From Paludibacteraceae bacterium (GTDB lineage: Bacteria > Bacteroidota > Bacteroidia > Bacteroidales > Paludibacteraceae): 50,727 bases of DNA. Of this stretch, positions 24,828 to 33,864 are shown piece by piece (position 1 is the stretch's first letter; each line of letters opens with the position of its first letter). The translations under genes and the position numbers were made by a program. Under the pieces are notes generated by a model. It had not been told where the DNA came from and ran no database searches. It saw only the letters and a list, made by a program, of their open reading frames with translations. The stretch is from contig JAFXPK010000036.1 of assembly GCA_017527905.1 (NCBI GenBank), positions 1 to 50,727 of the forward strand. Reading direction: 5' to 3'.

Positions 24828-25601
24828 ATGAAAAATATATATTTTTTGAGTCTTCTTGTATTCTCCCTCTCAACCATATTCCCCATAAGCGGACAGAACT
24901 ATGTGACGGTCAAAAAAACAGATGGTTCCTCCGATACTTACTTGGCGAATGATGTGAAGAGGATATATTTCAAGGATTATTCCTTCTCCTCTGGCTTTAA
25001 GGGCGATTATTCATACGTGGATATGGGCGTTTCCGTGTTATGGGCGACTTGTAATGTGGGGGCGACGAAGCCTGAAGAGCCTGGTTATCTCATCGCTTGG
25101 GCTGAGACTTCCCCTAAAGAGTCCTACACTTGGGATAATCTGAAATATTGTCGTGATGATGGGACAAGGAAGTATTGGTATGATGCGGACGGAAATGGCG
25201 GAGATGGGTTGGAGGTTCTTTTGCCGGAGGATGATGCCGCAACTGTCAATTGGGGATCGGAGTGGAGGATGCCGACCATAGAGGAGTTGAGGGAGCTTAT
25301 AGAGGCTTGTGAATGGAAACGCACGAATGATTTCCGCGGAAGCGGCGTGAGTGGTGTCGTCGCGACAAGCAAGGAGAATGGTAACGTTCTTTTCTTCCCG
25401 TTCACATGCTATCAGGATGGAGAGTATACCTTGTGCGGGGAAATCTGGATATGGTCCGCTTCCCTGTTCGATGCGTCAATTGACATGCGGTCTCCATTCA
25501 CATCGGCCCCCTATATGAGGTGGATAGATGAAAGAATGTCTGTCGCTGATGAGACGCAGAGAAGGTGTGGATTGAACATACGTGCGGTTTCCGCCAAATA
25601 A
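24828..25601 (+). CDS. Secreted FISUMP-like domain protein
   Basis: A 257-residue secreted protein (signal peptide ending near PISGQ). After the short module YVTVKKTDGSSDTYLANDV comes a FISUMP-like domain (about 60-255) with the family hallmarks YVDMGVSVLWATCNVGATKP, AWAETSPKESYTW, WGSEWRMPTIEELREL and GVVATSKENGNVLFFP. The family is widespread in Bacteroidetes and Fibrobacteres, usually on the surface, and has no proven activity. Spacing to both neighbours is under 25 bases. Confidence 0.75.
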   Translation: MKNIYFLSLLVFSLSTIFPISGQNYVTVKKTDGSSDTYLANDVKRIYFKDYSFSSGFKGDYSYVDMGVSVLWATCNVGATKPEEPGYLIAWAETSPKESYTWDNLKYCRDDGTRKYWYDADGNGGDGLEVLLPEDDAATVNWGSEWRMPTIEELRELIEACEWKRTNDFRGSGVSGVVATSKENGNVLFFPFTCYQDGEYTLCGEIWIWSASLFDASIDMRSPFTSAPYMRWIDERMSVADETQRRCGLNIRAVSAK

Positions 25602-25625
25602 GGATAAACGAATCATAATGTCTAT

Positions 25626-27164
25626 ATGAAAAAAATATATTTCATACTGGTGGCTGTTTTGATCTCTCTTTCCGCCATGGCCGAAAAGAGTATGGTCGTT
25701 GAACTGAAGAGTGGTGATAAGGTAATCTATCCTGTCGAGGAGGTGAATAGGGTGTTGGTGGGTCCTCCCGCATATAGTTCGGTGTCGGGCCTGTTCGAGG
25801 GATATGAATACGTGGACCTAGGCTTGGAGAGTGGTACATTATGGGCCACCTGCAATGTGGGAGCCTCCTCGCCGGTCGAGGTGGGTGACTATTTCGCATG
25901 GGCGGAAATAAGACCGAAACAGGTATATGCCGACAGCACATATGTGGGAACTTCTGATTTCGAGTGGGAAATCCTGAGGCTGAGCGAGGATGCCGCCACG
26001 CAAAACGTTGGTCCTAAATGGATGACCCCAGGAGGGGGCGCTTTCCTAGAATTGGTTAAATCTTGCACCTGGAAAAGAACTGACAACTATATGTCCTCAG
26101 GTGTGGCAGGTAGGGTTGGAACCTCAAAGATAAATGGTGAGACCATCTTTTTCCCGAATACAGGCTATATGGATGGCTCCGAGGTGATGAGTGGCACTTG
26201 GCCATTCTATATGAATTCAGGATGCAATGCTGCCAATGAGGAAGTTTATGTTTCGCAACTCTCTGATGTCTATTCTGTGGAAATGGACCATTCGTATGGC
26301 TTTGCGGTAAGACCTGTCATTAATCCATTGTTTAACTTTAAAGTGAAACCAGTGGATGCGCAACTTCCTAATCCCTATTTCACTTCTGAGAGGAACCGTG
26401 TCGTCATTTGCGATGTCCTCGCAAATCATCTTGATATGGCGATTGACGCCAAACCTGTTGATAAGATAAACAACGACTTGTGGCTGTACTCCCGGAATGA
26501 CACTTCATTCTATCTGAACATGAAGAATGGTAAGATTGTTCTCGACACCTCCTTGGCTTATGTCTTCCAGAAGAATGAATACATCGAGGAGGTTATCTTT
26601 ACAGAGGCGGTCGATATGGGCAAAGTGCGAAATATGAGGAATATGTTCGGCGGTTGCCGGAACTTGAAAAACGTTGATTTCGCCGGCATGGATCTTTCTA
26701 ATGTCGCCGATATGAGTGAGATGTTTGTGTCGTGCTCTAATCTACAAAGGGTGAACTTCTCAGGTGCGCGGACAAGTAGTAAGTTGACCACCATCTCGGA
26801 GATGTTCGGATTGTGCTCGGGATTGGAATCTCTTGACCTCTCTGGACTCAATACGGAAGGCGTTGTCTATATGGATTATCTGTTCTATTCATGCTCGAAT
26901 CTTAAAACGGTGGACATCAGTTCGTTTAACACTGCGAATGTGAAGAAAATGTATGCGATGTTTGATTGTGAAAATTTAGTTACCGTCTATGCTAGCAAGG
27001 ATTTTGTGACCACAGGCGTCACGAATAAGGAAGAGATCGTCATACGGAATGGATATAAACTTGTGGGAGGAAAAGGTACGACATGGGACAAGAGCAGGAC
27101 GGGCCTGGAATTCGCACATGTTGATGGTGGCGCCGAGAATCCGGGTCTTTTCACTGAGAAATAA
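25626..27164 (+). CDS. Secreted FISUMP-like and BspA-type (DUF285) repeat protein
   Basis: A 512-residue secreted protein. A signal peptide (cut near AMAEK) and the module MVVELKSGDKVIYPVEEV are followed by a FISUMP-like domain (about 60-235; LWATCNVGASSPVEVGDYFAW). A DUF285/BspA-type leucine-rich repeat array follows (about 325-465; MRNMFGGCRNLKNVDF, DLSNVADMSEMFVSCSNL, FNTANVKKMYAMFDCENL). BspA repeats often bind host or bacterial surface ligands, so adhesion is a reasonable guess. It is the last gene of the tandem set. Confidence 0.8.
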   Translation: MKKIYFILVAVLISLSAMAEKSMVVELKSGDKVIYPVEEVNRVLVGPPAYSSVSGLFEGYEYVDLGLESGTLWATCNVGASSPVEVGDYFAWAEIRPKQVYADSTYVGTSDFEWEILRLSEDAATQNVGPKWMTPGGGAFLELVKSCTWKRTDNYMSSGVAGRVGTSKINGETIFFPNTGYMDGSEVMSGTWPFYMNSGCNAANEEVYVSQLSDVYSVEMDHSYGFAVRPVINPLFNFKVKPVDAQLPNPYFTSERNRVVICDVLANHLDMAIDAKPVDKINNDLWLYSRNDTSFYLNMKNGKIVLDTSLAYVFQKNEYIEEVIFTEAVDMGKVRNMRNMFGGCRNLKNVDFAGMDLSNVADMSEMFVSCSNLQRVNFSGARTSSKLTTISEMFGLCSGLESLDLSGLNTEGVVYMDYLFYSCSNLKTVDISSFNTANVKKMYAMFDCENLVTVYASKDFVTTGVTNKEEIVIRNGYKLVGGKGTTWDKSRTGLEFAHVDGGAENPGLFTEK

Positions 27165-27234
27165 ATCTTATGCGGCTATGCCGACCATCACTCTCACCAA
27201 TTTGTCTTTTTCGATATATATTTTCTCTAAAATA

Positions 27235-27265
27235 TTTGCAAGTACAGAAAAAAGCGGTATCTTTG
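27235..27265 (+). promoter_or_regulatory. Promoter of tRNA-Lys
   Basis: TTTG (27235-27238), 19 bases, TATCTTTG (27258-27265), with the tRNA starting 33 bases downstream. Full Bacteroidota consensus. Confidence 0.8.
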
Positions 27266-27297
27266 CACCGCCTTTGAAAAACAAGGCGAATGAGGGA

Positions 27298-27373
27298 GAG
27301 CTAGTAGCTCAGCTGGTAGAGCACATCCCTTTTAAGGATGGGGTCTTGGGTTCGAGCCCCAACTGGCTCACCA
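27298..27373 (+). tRNA. tRNA-Lys (UUU)
   Basis: Acceptor GAGCTAG pairs with CTGGCTC. The anticodon arm CATCCCTTTTAAGGATG gives UUU, the T-arm is CTTGGGTTCGAGCCCCAA, and the CCA end is encoded (unlike the other two tRNAs here). Confidence 0.93.
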
Positions 27374-27405
27374 AAGCGATCAAGGTTTCTTGGTCGCTTT
27401 TTTTT
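27374..27405 (+). terminator. Intrinsic terminator of tRNA-Lys
   Basis: A 10-bp stem (27375-27384 and 27389-27398, AGCGATCAAG with CTTGGTCGCT, one G-U pair) directly follows the tRNA and ends in a run of eight T. Confidence 0.85.
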
Positions 27406-27530
27406 GTTATTTTCCGCCGAAATATCCCCTTTTCTTTTTATTCCTCTTCCCATCCTCCCTTAATTCTTCCTCCCAGCTCTGTTTTTTGTCGTTTTTTGTT
27501 CTTAAATTTGTCTCCAAAATATGGATTGAG

Positions 27531-28739
27531 ATGAAATATTTAATCATACTCGGAGACGGTATGGCGGACGAGCCGATCGCCTCTTTAGGAAATAAGACGA
27601 TTCTACAGGCCGCGAACATCCCTACGATGGATATGTTGGCGAAAAAAGGACGGAATGGCCTCTTGTCCACTGTGCCTCCCGGATACCACCCGGGAAGCGA
27701 AATCGCGAATCTTACGGTGCTTGGCTACGATGTGAAGAAGGTGTTCGAGGGACGTGGTTCCTTGGAGGCCGCCAGCATGGGCGTGGACATCGAACCGGGC
27801 GAGATGGCGATGCGTTGCAACATCATCTGCGTGCAGGACGGCAAGATAAAGAACCACTCCGCGGGACATATCTCCAACGAGGAGGCCTACCAGTTGATCA
27901 ACTACCTCAACGAGGAACTGGGCGACGATAAGGTGCGTTTCTTCCCTGGCGTCTCCTACCGCCACTTGCTGAAGGTGAAGGGCGGCGACAAGCATGTCTC
28001 CTGCACCCCTCCGCATGACGTGCCGGGAACTCCTTTCAAGGATGTCATGGTGAAGGCGGACTGCCCTGAGGCGGAGCCTACCGCTAAGTTGCTGAACGAT
28101 TTGATCCTCCGCTCCATGGAGATTCTCCCGAAACATCCGGTCAACGTGAAGCGTGTGGCGCAGGGAAAGGATCCCGCCAATAGCATCTGGCCTTGGTCGG
28201 CCGGCTACAAGCCTAGCATGAAGACGCTGATGGAGACCTACGGACTGAAAAGCGGTGCGGTCATTTCCGCCGTCGACCTGATCCGTGGCATCGGTGTATA
28301 CGCTGGACTGAAATCCATTGAGGTGGAGGGCGCGACAGGCTTGTATGATACTAACTACGAAGGCAAGGCGCAGGCTGCGATCGACGCGTTGCGGGAAAAC
28401 GACTTCGTCTACCTCCACATCGAGGCGAGCGACGAGGCGGGCCACGAGGGTGATGTCGCACTGAAGCTGAAAACGGTGGAGTACCTGGAGAACCGTGTGG
28501 TGAAACCGATCTACGAGGAGGTCTCCAAATGGGACGAGCCGGTGGCGATCGCCATCCTTCCGGACCATCCGACCCCTTGCAGGCTGAAGACGCATATCTC
28601 CGCCCCTATTCCGTTCCTGATCTACTACCCGGGCATCGAACCGGACGCTGTGGAACGCTACGACGAGGAGTCCGCGAAGGCGGGTGCCTACGGCGTGATG
28701 GAGGGCGATGAATTCATCAAGACATTGTTAAACAAATAA
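27531..28739 (+). CDS. apgM: Cofactor-independent phosphoglycerate mutase, archaeal type
   Basis: A 402-residue alkaline-phosphatase-superfamily enzyme. LIILGDGMADEPIASLGNKT at the N-terminus supplies metal ligands, YHPGSEIANLTVLGYD holds the nucleophile serine region, and HIEASDEAGHEGDV and ILPDHPTPC complete the metal site. It should interconvert 2- and 3-phosphoglycerate. Close relatives in thr operons have been proposed to act as homoserine kinase, but no thr gene is nearby here. The start was set at the ATG at 27531; the longer frame includes the tRNA terminator. TAAATTTG at 27503-27510 is a candidate -7 element. Confidence 0.88.
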   Translation: MKYLIILGDGMADEPIASLGNKTILQAANIPTMDMLAKKGRNGLLSTVPPGYHPGSEIANLTVLGYDVKKVFEGRGSLEAASMGVDIEPGEMAMRCNIICVQDGKIKNHSAGHISNEEAYQLINYLNEELGDDKVRFFPGVSYRHLLKVKGGDKHVSCTPPHDVPGTPFKDVMVKADCPEAEPTAKLLNDLILRSMEILPKHPVNVKRVAQGKDPANSIWPWSAGYKPSMKTLMETYGLKSGAVISAVDLIRGIGVYAGLKSIEVEGATGLYDTNYEGKAQAAIDALRENDFVYLHIEASDEAGHEGDVALKLKTVEYLENRVVKPIYEEVSKWDEPVAIAILPDHPTPCRLKTHISAPIPFLIYYPGIEPDAVERYDEESAKAGAYGVMEGDEFIKTLLNK

Positions 28740-28745
28740 GACTAT

Positions 28746-29099
28746 ATGATCATGAGGAAATTTGTTATTTTGGCACTTTCGGCGCTCTTCTCCATGTTGC
28801 TTGTCTCCTGCGCGGATTCGCCTAGCAGGGTGGCTAAGAAGTTCTCCCAGGCGGTCGCTACGGGACAGGTGGAAGAGGCGAAGAAATATTGCACGGAAAG
28901 TACGGGCAAAATGCTGGATATGTCCGCCGCTTGGGGAGGCATGAAGGAGAACCCGAACTACAAAATGAATATCCTGCGCGATTCGATCGTCGATAACCTT
29001 GCTTACGTCTTCTTCACGGAAAACGACAGCGATAAGGAGCAGGTGATGAAGCTTAACAAGATCAATGGAGAGTGGAAAGTCTCTATGAGCAAAAAGTAA
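28746..29099 (+). CDS. DUF4878-type lipoprotein
   Basis: A 117-residue lipoprotein with lipobox LLVSC. The domain (SPSRVAKKFSQAVATGQVEE, ending NKINGEWKVSMSK) is a cystatin/NTF2-like DUF4878 fold, widespread in Bacteroidales and of unknown role. It follows apgM after 6 bases and its stop overlaps the next start (TAATG), so these genes are likely one transcript. A second ATG two codons in (28752) is an equally good start. Confidence 0.75.
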   Translation: MIMRKFVILALSALFSMLLVSCADSPSRVAKKFSQAVATGQVEEAKKYCTESTGKMLDMSAAWGGMKENPNYKMNILRDSIVDNLAYVFFTENDSDKEQVMKLNKINGEWKVSMSKK

Positions 29100-29722
29100 T
29101 GCCTTCCTCTCTCCGTAATGCGCTATTGGCAATGGGATGCCTCGTCGCATCCGCATGTTCTAGTCCGTCAGGTGGTTCGCCATCGGGCGGACTTCCTTTT
29201 GCCGGGGCTGACTCCATGCGGAGCGGCGACTTGGTGTGCCGGTTGGGCAACGGCTATTTCTCGGGCATTTTCAGGCGCTTTTCGGGCGAGTCCGAACGCT
29301 TCTCCCATATCGGGGTGTTTCATCGCGAGGGAGACTCCTGTTTTGTGATCCATGCGGATGCGGACGAACTGTCGGGGGTCGGTTCCGTGAGGATGGAGAG
29401 CTTGTCTGAATTCCTGCGGCAGTCCCATGACCACCAGTTCTACCGTTTTGTCTCCGATTCGATCCGATGCGGGGTCGATTCGATAGCCCTCGACTATTTC
29501 CGTCGGGAAATCCCTTTCGACAACCGTTTTGACCTCGCCTGCGACTCTTCCTTGTATTGTACGGAACTGGTCGCCGTCGCGATCAATAAGGCGGCTCATG
29601 ATGAGTCCGTTGTGGCTCCCTTCTCCATGTCGGGTTCCTTCCAATATTATAGGATCGATGACATCCTGAATTGTGGCTTGCTTGACACCTTACCGGAAGA
29701 GAAAACACCTTCTTGCCGGTGA
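29099..29722 (+). CDS. YiiX/YebB-like lipoprotein cysteine hydrolase
   Basis: A 207-residue lipoprotein (lipobox VASAC) with a permuted NlpC/P60 papain-like fold of the YiiX family. GDLVCRLGNGYFSGIF begins the domain, the histidine lies in RFSHIGVF, and the catalytic cysteine in LYCTELVAVAIN. Such enzymes hydrolyse amide bonds in cell-wall peptides or lipids; the substrate is not known. The start is the ATG at 29099, sharing one base with the upstream stop; the longer frame would run through the DUF4878 gene. Confidence 0.8.
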   Translation: MPSSLRNALLAMGCLVASACSSPSGGSPSGGLPFAGADSMRSGDLVCRLGNGYFSGIFRRFSGESERFSHIGVFHREGDSCFVIHADADELSGVGSVRMESLSEFLRQSHDHQFYRFVSDSIRCGVDSIALDYFRREIPFDNRFDLACDSSLYCTELVAVAINKAAHDESVVAPFSMSGSFQYYRIDDILNCGLLDTLPEEKTPSCR

Positions 29723-29822
29723 AATATTCGTTTTTATGCTTCTGTTATTGAGTCTTATTAAGTAATTCGCATTTATTTGGTAATTATATATGTTTAATGC
29801 GTTAATTTATAAACATAAAACA

Positions 29823-30005
29823 TTTGATTATTCCGTCAAGAACAATTAACTTTGCTCATGTTTTTAGGGTATTTAATGCATGCAATATAGGGTAGCGAAA
29901 TTTCTTCTATCCGGTTGTTTAGTTGTATAAATACGGGTGCCCAGGGAATTATGGACTTCCCCTGTTCATCTTTGTGTTTTAGAAGTCCTGTAAAAATTTT
30001 ACTGT
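29823..30005 (+). promoter_or_regulatory. Promoter and ~145-base leader of the DUF3472-like gene
   Basis: TTTG (29823-29826), 20 bases, TAACTTTG (29847-29854) is a full consensus promoter. The predicted transcript has a leader of about 145 bases before the ATG at 30006. It contains a hairpin around 29942-29964 (aggga and tcccct) and A+T-rich single-stranded stretches. No known riboswitch is recognised. The 100 bases before the promoter (29723-29822) hold nothing visible. Confidence 0.65.
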
Positions 30006-32039
30006 ATGTTTAAAAAATTTTTTGCGACGGGGATGCGAGCTTGTGCCGTAGGTTTGCTCTCAATGAGTTTTGTTAATGTAAGTGCGGCGTCTAGTTCGGT
30101 TGTCAAATTGCCTTCCATTATTCTTAATTGCGACGATCAAGATGGGGAATCAAGTCTTGACCAAAGGTTGTCGGATATGGTTGTCTCCACAATCAGTGTG
30201 AAGGATGGTGCGAACGCCACTTACTACTGCGCTATGCAGTGGGGAATGGTGCATGTGAAGGATGACGGTACTTTGGAGTCTGAGGATTGCGGTTATTCCG
30301 GATTGCAGCAGTTGGAGGATGGCAAACATGTCGCTATTTTCTCTAATTGGAACCCTAAGGTGAGATGGAACGGAGAGCCTATCTCTTCCTCTACATCCAG
30401 GTTTATCGGAGACGGAACCGTTACCGTGACGACCGGTAATGAAACCCTGAAGACATTCGACAGGTCATGGGACAAGTTGAAAGGTGACTCTGTTTATTGT
30501 TATAGCTACGACGGCATCGTCCGTTTCTACACTTATCCTAACGGTACGCTTCCAAACGTGAAGTGCGAAAATGATGTTTGGACTGTGGGCGATAATATGG
30601 AGCTCTTGTTCCAATCTACGGAAAGCACGATCGTTACTTACGAGCAAGCCAACAATATCTCTTATGACGTCCAGCCGTTCTCCGGAGAGGGCAGGGGATT
30701 GCAGTCTTACTACAGACTCAACTGGCAAGAGAATAACTGGTATACTTTCGTGACGAAGTTCTGGCAAGACGGTGACAATACGAAGATCGGCTTCTGGCTT
30801 CTTGACCATGAGGCGGAGACTTGGTCCCACTACATCACGATGATCTATCCAGAGCGCAATGTCTATGCCACCGCTTCTTTTGGCTCTTTCCTTGAGAACT
30901 ATGTGGCAACGAATGGTGCGGTAAGGTCTATGTATGCGACCCCTAGATTCGCTCGCCTTCTTTCCGGTGATTGGTATTACAAAGGCAAGGGTCTGGTTTA
31001 TGCTTCTGGTAGCGGCGAGGGTTACAACGAGAACTATGTCGCTCGCATGGAGAACGCCATGTACTACATGCAGTCCGGTGGTACTGAGAATGATCACGCT
31101 GCACTCGACCAACGTCAATCCATCGATTACGCTGACTTCTACACCACCAACTATTCTCTTGTAGCGTCTCTCTTCACGCCAATCGAAATTCAGTCTATCG
31201 CTTACGAGAACGGTTCCCTCGTTTGGGAAATCGCTCCTAACAAATTGCCTCAGTTCTCTTATGAGTACAAAGTGTCTAAGGTGGTGGATAATGGTGAATC
31301 TCACACCTTCATTCCTGTATTCGAGGGCTCTACTATTGATCCTGACTGCAGAAGCAAAGCGATCGACCTCTCTTCCTTGGAGCCTGGTCAATATGACGTG
31401 CAACTTACCGTGTATGATATCTGCGGCAACAAATCAACCACCGCTTTCCCTTGGACTGTCAACGGTGAGCCTGCGTCTTCTTGCGTTGAGATGATGAACG
31501 GCTTCACTCCTCAATATGGAGGTTTGCTTGTTGATGTTCCTATCGAGAAGAAAAATACGGAGGTTAACTTGAAGATCGAGGATGAGCAGGGCAACGTGGT
31601 TTCTCAGTTCAATAGCCTTATGAGCGTAGGCTATGGACAAAACTCCGCTACCATTTATCTGAACACCCAGAATCTTTCTTTGACGGATAAATACTATTTC
31701 AGGGCTTCTGTGGATGACAAGTCTTGCGAGTCTAAGTTCTCTGTTATCAACGGTGTTTATGACGGCGAGGAGCCTGTTGCGGACAATGTACAGGGAATCA
31801 AGTACATCTACGCTAACGTCAATAGCGCAGTGCTCGGATTTGAGGCTTTGGAGGAGACTACCGCAACAGTGATCGTTTCTTCTATCTGGGGATGGACGGC
31901 TAAAACGGAGACTATCCAACTGCAAAAGGGATTGAACTCATATGTGATCAACTGCAATGGTCTCTCTGTCGGTCAAACATTCAACGTCAATGTGCTTGTT
32001 GGTGGCCAAAGCTATAGAGAGATGTTCATTGTTAAATAA
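30006..32039 (+). CDS. Large secreted protein with DUF3472-like domain
   Basis: A 677-residue secreted protein (signal peptide ending near VNVSAASSS). About residues 75-330 resemble DUF3472 (GLQQLEDGKHVAIFSNWNP, NNWYTFVTKFWQDGDNTKIG, ASFGSFLENYVATNGAVRSM). Ig-like stretches follow (about 385-600), and the last 80 residues (GLNSYVINCNGLSVGQTFNV, ending YREMFIVK) look like a type IX sorting domain. Pyrimidine-ending codons dominate more than in the neighbours, which may reflect high expression. It has its own promoter and terminator. Function unknown; a surface carbohydrate- or protein-binding role is a guess. Confidence 0.6.
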   Translation: MFKKFFATGMRACAVGLLSMSFVNVSAASSSVVKLPSIILNCDDQDGESSLDQRLSDMVVSTISVKDGANATYYCAMQWGMVHVKDDGTLESEDCGYSGLQQLEDGKHVAIFSNWNPKVRWNGEPISSSTSRFIGDGTVTVTTGNETLKTFDRSWDKLKGDSVYCYSYDGIVRFYTYPNGTLPNVKCENDVWTVGDNMELLFQSTESTIVTYEQANNISYDVQPFSGEGRGLQSYYRLNWQENNWYTFVTKFWQDGDNTKIGFWLLDHEAETWSHYITMIYPERNVYATASFGSFLENYVATNGAVRSMYATPRFARLLSGDWYYKGKGLVYASGSGEGYNENYVARMENAMYYMQSGGTENDHAALDQRQSIDYADFYTTNYSLVASLFTPIEIQSIAYENGSLVWEIAPNKLPQFSYEYKVSKVVDNGESHTFIPVFEGSTIDPDCRSKAIDLSSLEPGQYDVQLTVYDICGNKSTTAFPWTVNGEPASSCVEMMNGFTPQYGGLLVDVPIEKKNTEVNLKIEDEQGNVVSQFNSLMSVGYGQNSATIYLNTQNLSLTDKYYFRASVDDKSCESKFSVINGVYDGEEPVADNVQGIKYIYANVNSAVLGFEALEETTATVIVSSIWGWTAKTETIQLQKGLNSYVINCNGLSVGQTFNVNVLVGGQSYREMFIVK

Positions 32040-32070
32040 TATTCTCCTATAATTCAAATACTTATGGGAA

Positions 32071-32103
32071 GGGAGTGTGTCCTTGGGATACACTCCCTTT
32101 TCT
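32071..32103 (+). terminator. Strong intrinsic terminator
   Basis: A 12-bp stem (GGGAGTGTGTCC 32071-32082, loop ttg, GGATACACTCCC 32086-32097, one G-U pair) followed by TTTTC, 31 bases after the stop of the DUF3472-like gene. Confidence 0.9.
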
Positions 32104-32465
32104 TATGGGCACACCCGATGTGTCTGGCGTCAAGCATACGTCAATACTCCTAAAAATCCACCTGCGAATTATGAGCCAAAACGACAACCGAACTTTAACG
32201 CCTTGGCTTTTTCATTAAATCCCCCAACGGTTGTGCTTTTTTTATGCAATAATGAATATATTTGTGAAAGCGCATGTTCGAATCCGTCGCCTTGAAAGCA
32301 CGGATAAGAACCTCGAGCCACAAGGGGTGGCCCTTCCTCACCGGACGCTCTCCCCCACGCATTGCCAGCCTTGTGACTGACAAGGGCGAAGCCATGCCCG
32401 ACAAGGATATTCCGCAGTCGTCGAATCCAGCCATTGCATGATATAACTTGACCGTCAAAACAACA
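32104..32465 (+). other. Gene-poor region with promoter and possible 55-residue frame
   Basis: The only candidate -7 element is TATATTTG (32257-32264). Right after it, 32274-32441 is open for 55 codons (MFESVALKARIRTSSHKGWP..., ending SSNPAIA) and clearly more G+C-rich than its surroundings. The opposite strand is also open there, so coding is not proven. It could be a small protein, a structured RNA leader of the next gene, or part of a dispersed repeat. Confidence 0.3.
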
Positions 32466-33035
32466 ATGAAGGATTTAAAAAAGCTTGTAATAGGATTAGA
32501 ATGTCTATGCTTAATCGGTATAGTGATATGCACAATTATGTATTTTTCTCCACTAAAAAAAACAGGTGTGGATTACATACTATCTGCCTTAGACATAGAG
32601 ATACCCCAGTACGAAATAATCTCTAAAGAAGATTGGTGTAGCGGTTGCGGTTGCGACTACAAAATTAGTTTCCCAACCGACTATTCGGCATCAATCATTA
32701 AGCAATTCGAAAACAGGAAAGAGGAGTGGAGTATACAAGGCCTTGGATGCGTATATCGAGATCTTGAATGCAAATATGACGAAACTGAGTGCCATTTTTA
32801 TTTGCATAGTACAGACAATACGGTTGATGACTATCACTATTTTGCTTCTATATATCCGCAGAAGGGAATCGCAACTATCGGGATGAGTTTCGAATTTGGC
32901 GAACATGATATTTGGTTTTTATTTATTCTAATACTCACTTTTGTAGGTTTAGTTATCGGACTCATCTATGGGATGATATTCTTAGCGATTAAAGTGTGTG
33001 ATTCGATTTCCGCGAGAAAGAATCGTTCGACTTAA
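32466..33035 (+). CDS. Hypothetical protein with two transmembrane segments
   Basis: 189 residues from the ATG at 32466. One membrane helix near the N-terminus (IGLECLCLIGIVICTIMYF) and one near the C-terminus (IWFLFILILTFVGLVIGLIY) enclose a Cys-containing extracytoplasmic domain of about 110 residues with a WCSGCGCDY cluster. No family is recognised. Codon use and A+T content differ from the core genes. It is followed by two more small envelope genes on the same strand. Confidence 0.6.
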   Translation: MKDLKKLVIGLECLCLIGIVICTIMYFSPLKKTGVDYILSALDIEIPQYEIISKEDWCSGCGCDYKISFPTDYSASIIKQFENRKEEWSIQGLGCVYRDLECKYDETECHFYLHSTDNTVDDYHYFASIYPQKGIATIGMSFEFGEHDIWFLFILILTFVGLVIGLIYGMIFLAIKVCDSISARKNRST

Positions 33036-33060
33036 ATAGACGGTTCACATTATCTAAAAA

Positions 33061-33429
33061 ATGAAGAAAATAATCATTGTTACGATGTTATTGTTAGGCT
33101 ACTGCCTCCTGTTATGGGTAAATAGTTACTATGACAGTTGCGATGCCGTGTGTAGAGTGAGTTGCGCGGATGGGAGCAGTGCAGGTTTTTACGATTATAC
33201 ATTTGAGATCCAATCTGTTGGCAATGTTGAATACAACTATATCGTGGGAGAAAAATTCACTCTGCGTGAAGGATGTCGTGTGATAGGTTCCTCGTCATAT
33301 GGGGTCGGTGACAAAGTCACGTTTAAACTTGGTGTGGGCTCTTTCCTGATAAAGAATCACAAGATATTCCCCTTCCGTTTCTTTAGCATCGATGGAAATA
33401 ATGGCAGTTTTCTTATCGGCATGAAATGA
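33061..33429 (+). CDS. Hypothetical small membrane-anchored protein
   Basis: 122 residues: an N-terminal signal anchor (IIIVTMLLLGYCLLLWVNSYY) and a compact beta-rich domain with three cysteines close together (CDAVCRVSC). Not recognised. Its last four bases overlap the next frame (ATGA), so the two are probably translated together. Confidence 0.55.
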   Translation: MKKIIIVTMLLLGYCLLLWVNSYYDSCDAVCRVSCADGSSAGFYDYTFEIQSVGNVEYNYIVGEKFTLREGCRVIGSSSYGVGDKVTFKLGVGSFLIKNHKIFPFRFFSIDGNNGSFLIGMK

Positions 33430-33812
33430 TGAAGAAAGTTGCAAAGAAAATAGTATATTTGTTAATATATGTTCTGACAATTACGCCTTGTTTCCACATG
33501 GTTTGGTTTATATTGTGTGTAGAGGATACAATGAGAGAAATGGATTATGGCTCTGACTTGTGTTGCTCCTTTGTCCTATACGGGGTATTGATGCTTTCCA
33601 TCGTATCTGTTATTTTCATTGATACTTGAAAAAGAAGGAAGTCCTCATTGGTCGTGCGTGTCACCACAGGTATGTACGTCATTAATATCCTGATGCCTAG
33701 CCTATTGTTTTTCGATGGCATTAGATATACCATTGCATCCATCCCAAGCCTAATTGTACTGGCTATTTTGGATTGTATTTATTATGCCTTGGGGAGGAAA
33801 TTGATAGATTAA
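33426..33812 (+). pseudogene. Four-helix membrane protein gene interrupted by in-frame TGA
   Basis: The frame starting MMKKVAKKIVYLL stops at TGA (33627-33629) after 67 residues, but the same frame continues for 60 more codons (KRRKSSLVVRV... to YYALGRKLID) and ends in TAA at 33810-33812. The first part has two membrane helices (VYLLIYVLTITPCF and LYGVLMLSIVSVIF) and the second two more (MYVINILMPSLLFF and IASIPSLIVLAILDCIYY). The regular hydrophobic pattern on both sides suggests one 128-residue gene with a nonsense mutation or a base-calling error. The first 67 residues may still be made. Confidence 0.55.
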
Positions 33813-33864
33813 ATAGAGACATGTACCATGGATGTCTCTGACAAGCAATATGTAGTTGAAGCCT

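Noticed and set aside
27390..27530. N-terminal extension of apgM
   Set aside because: It would translate the tRNA-Lys terminator region and precede the natural MKYLIILGDG start.
27603..28595. 330-codon frame antisense to apgM
   Set aside because: Shadow of a well-supported gene with intact catalytic motifs.
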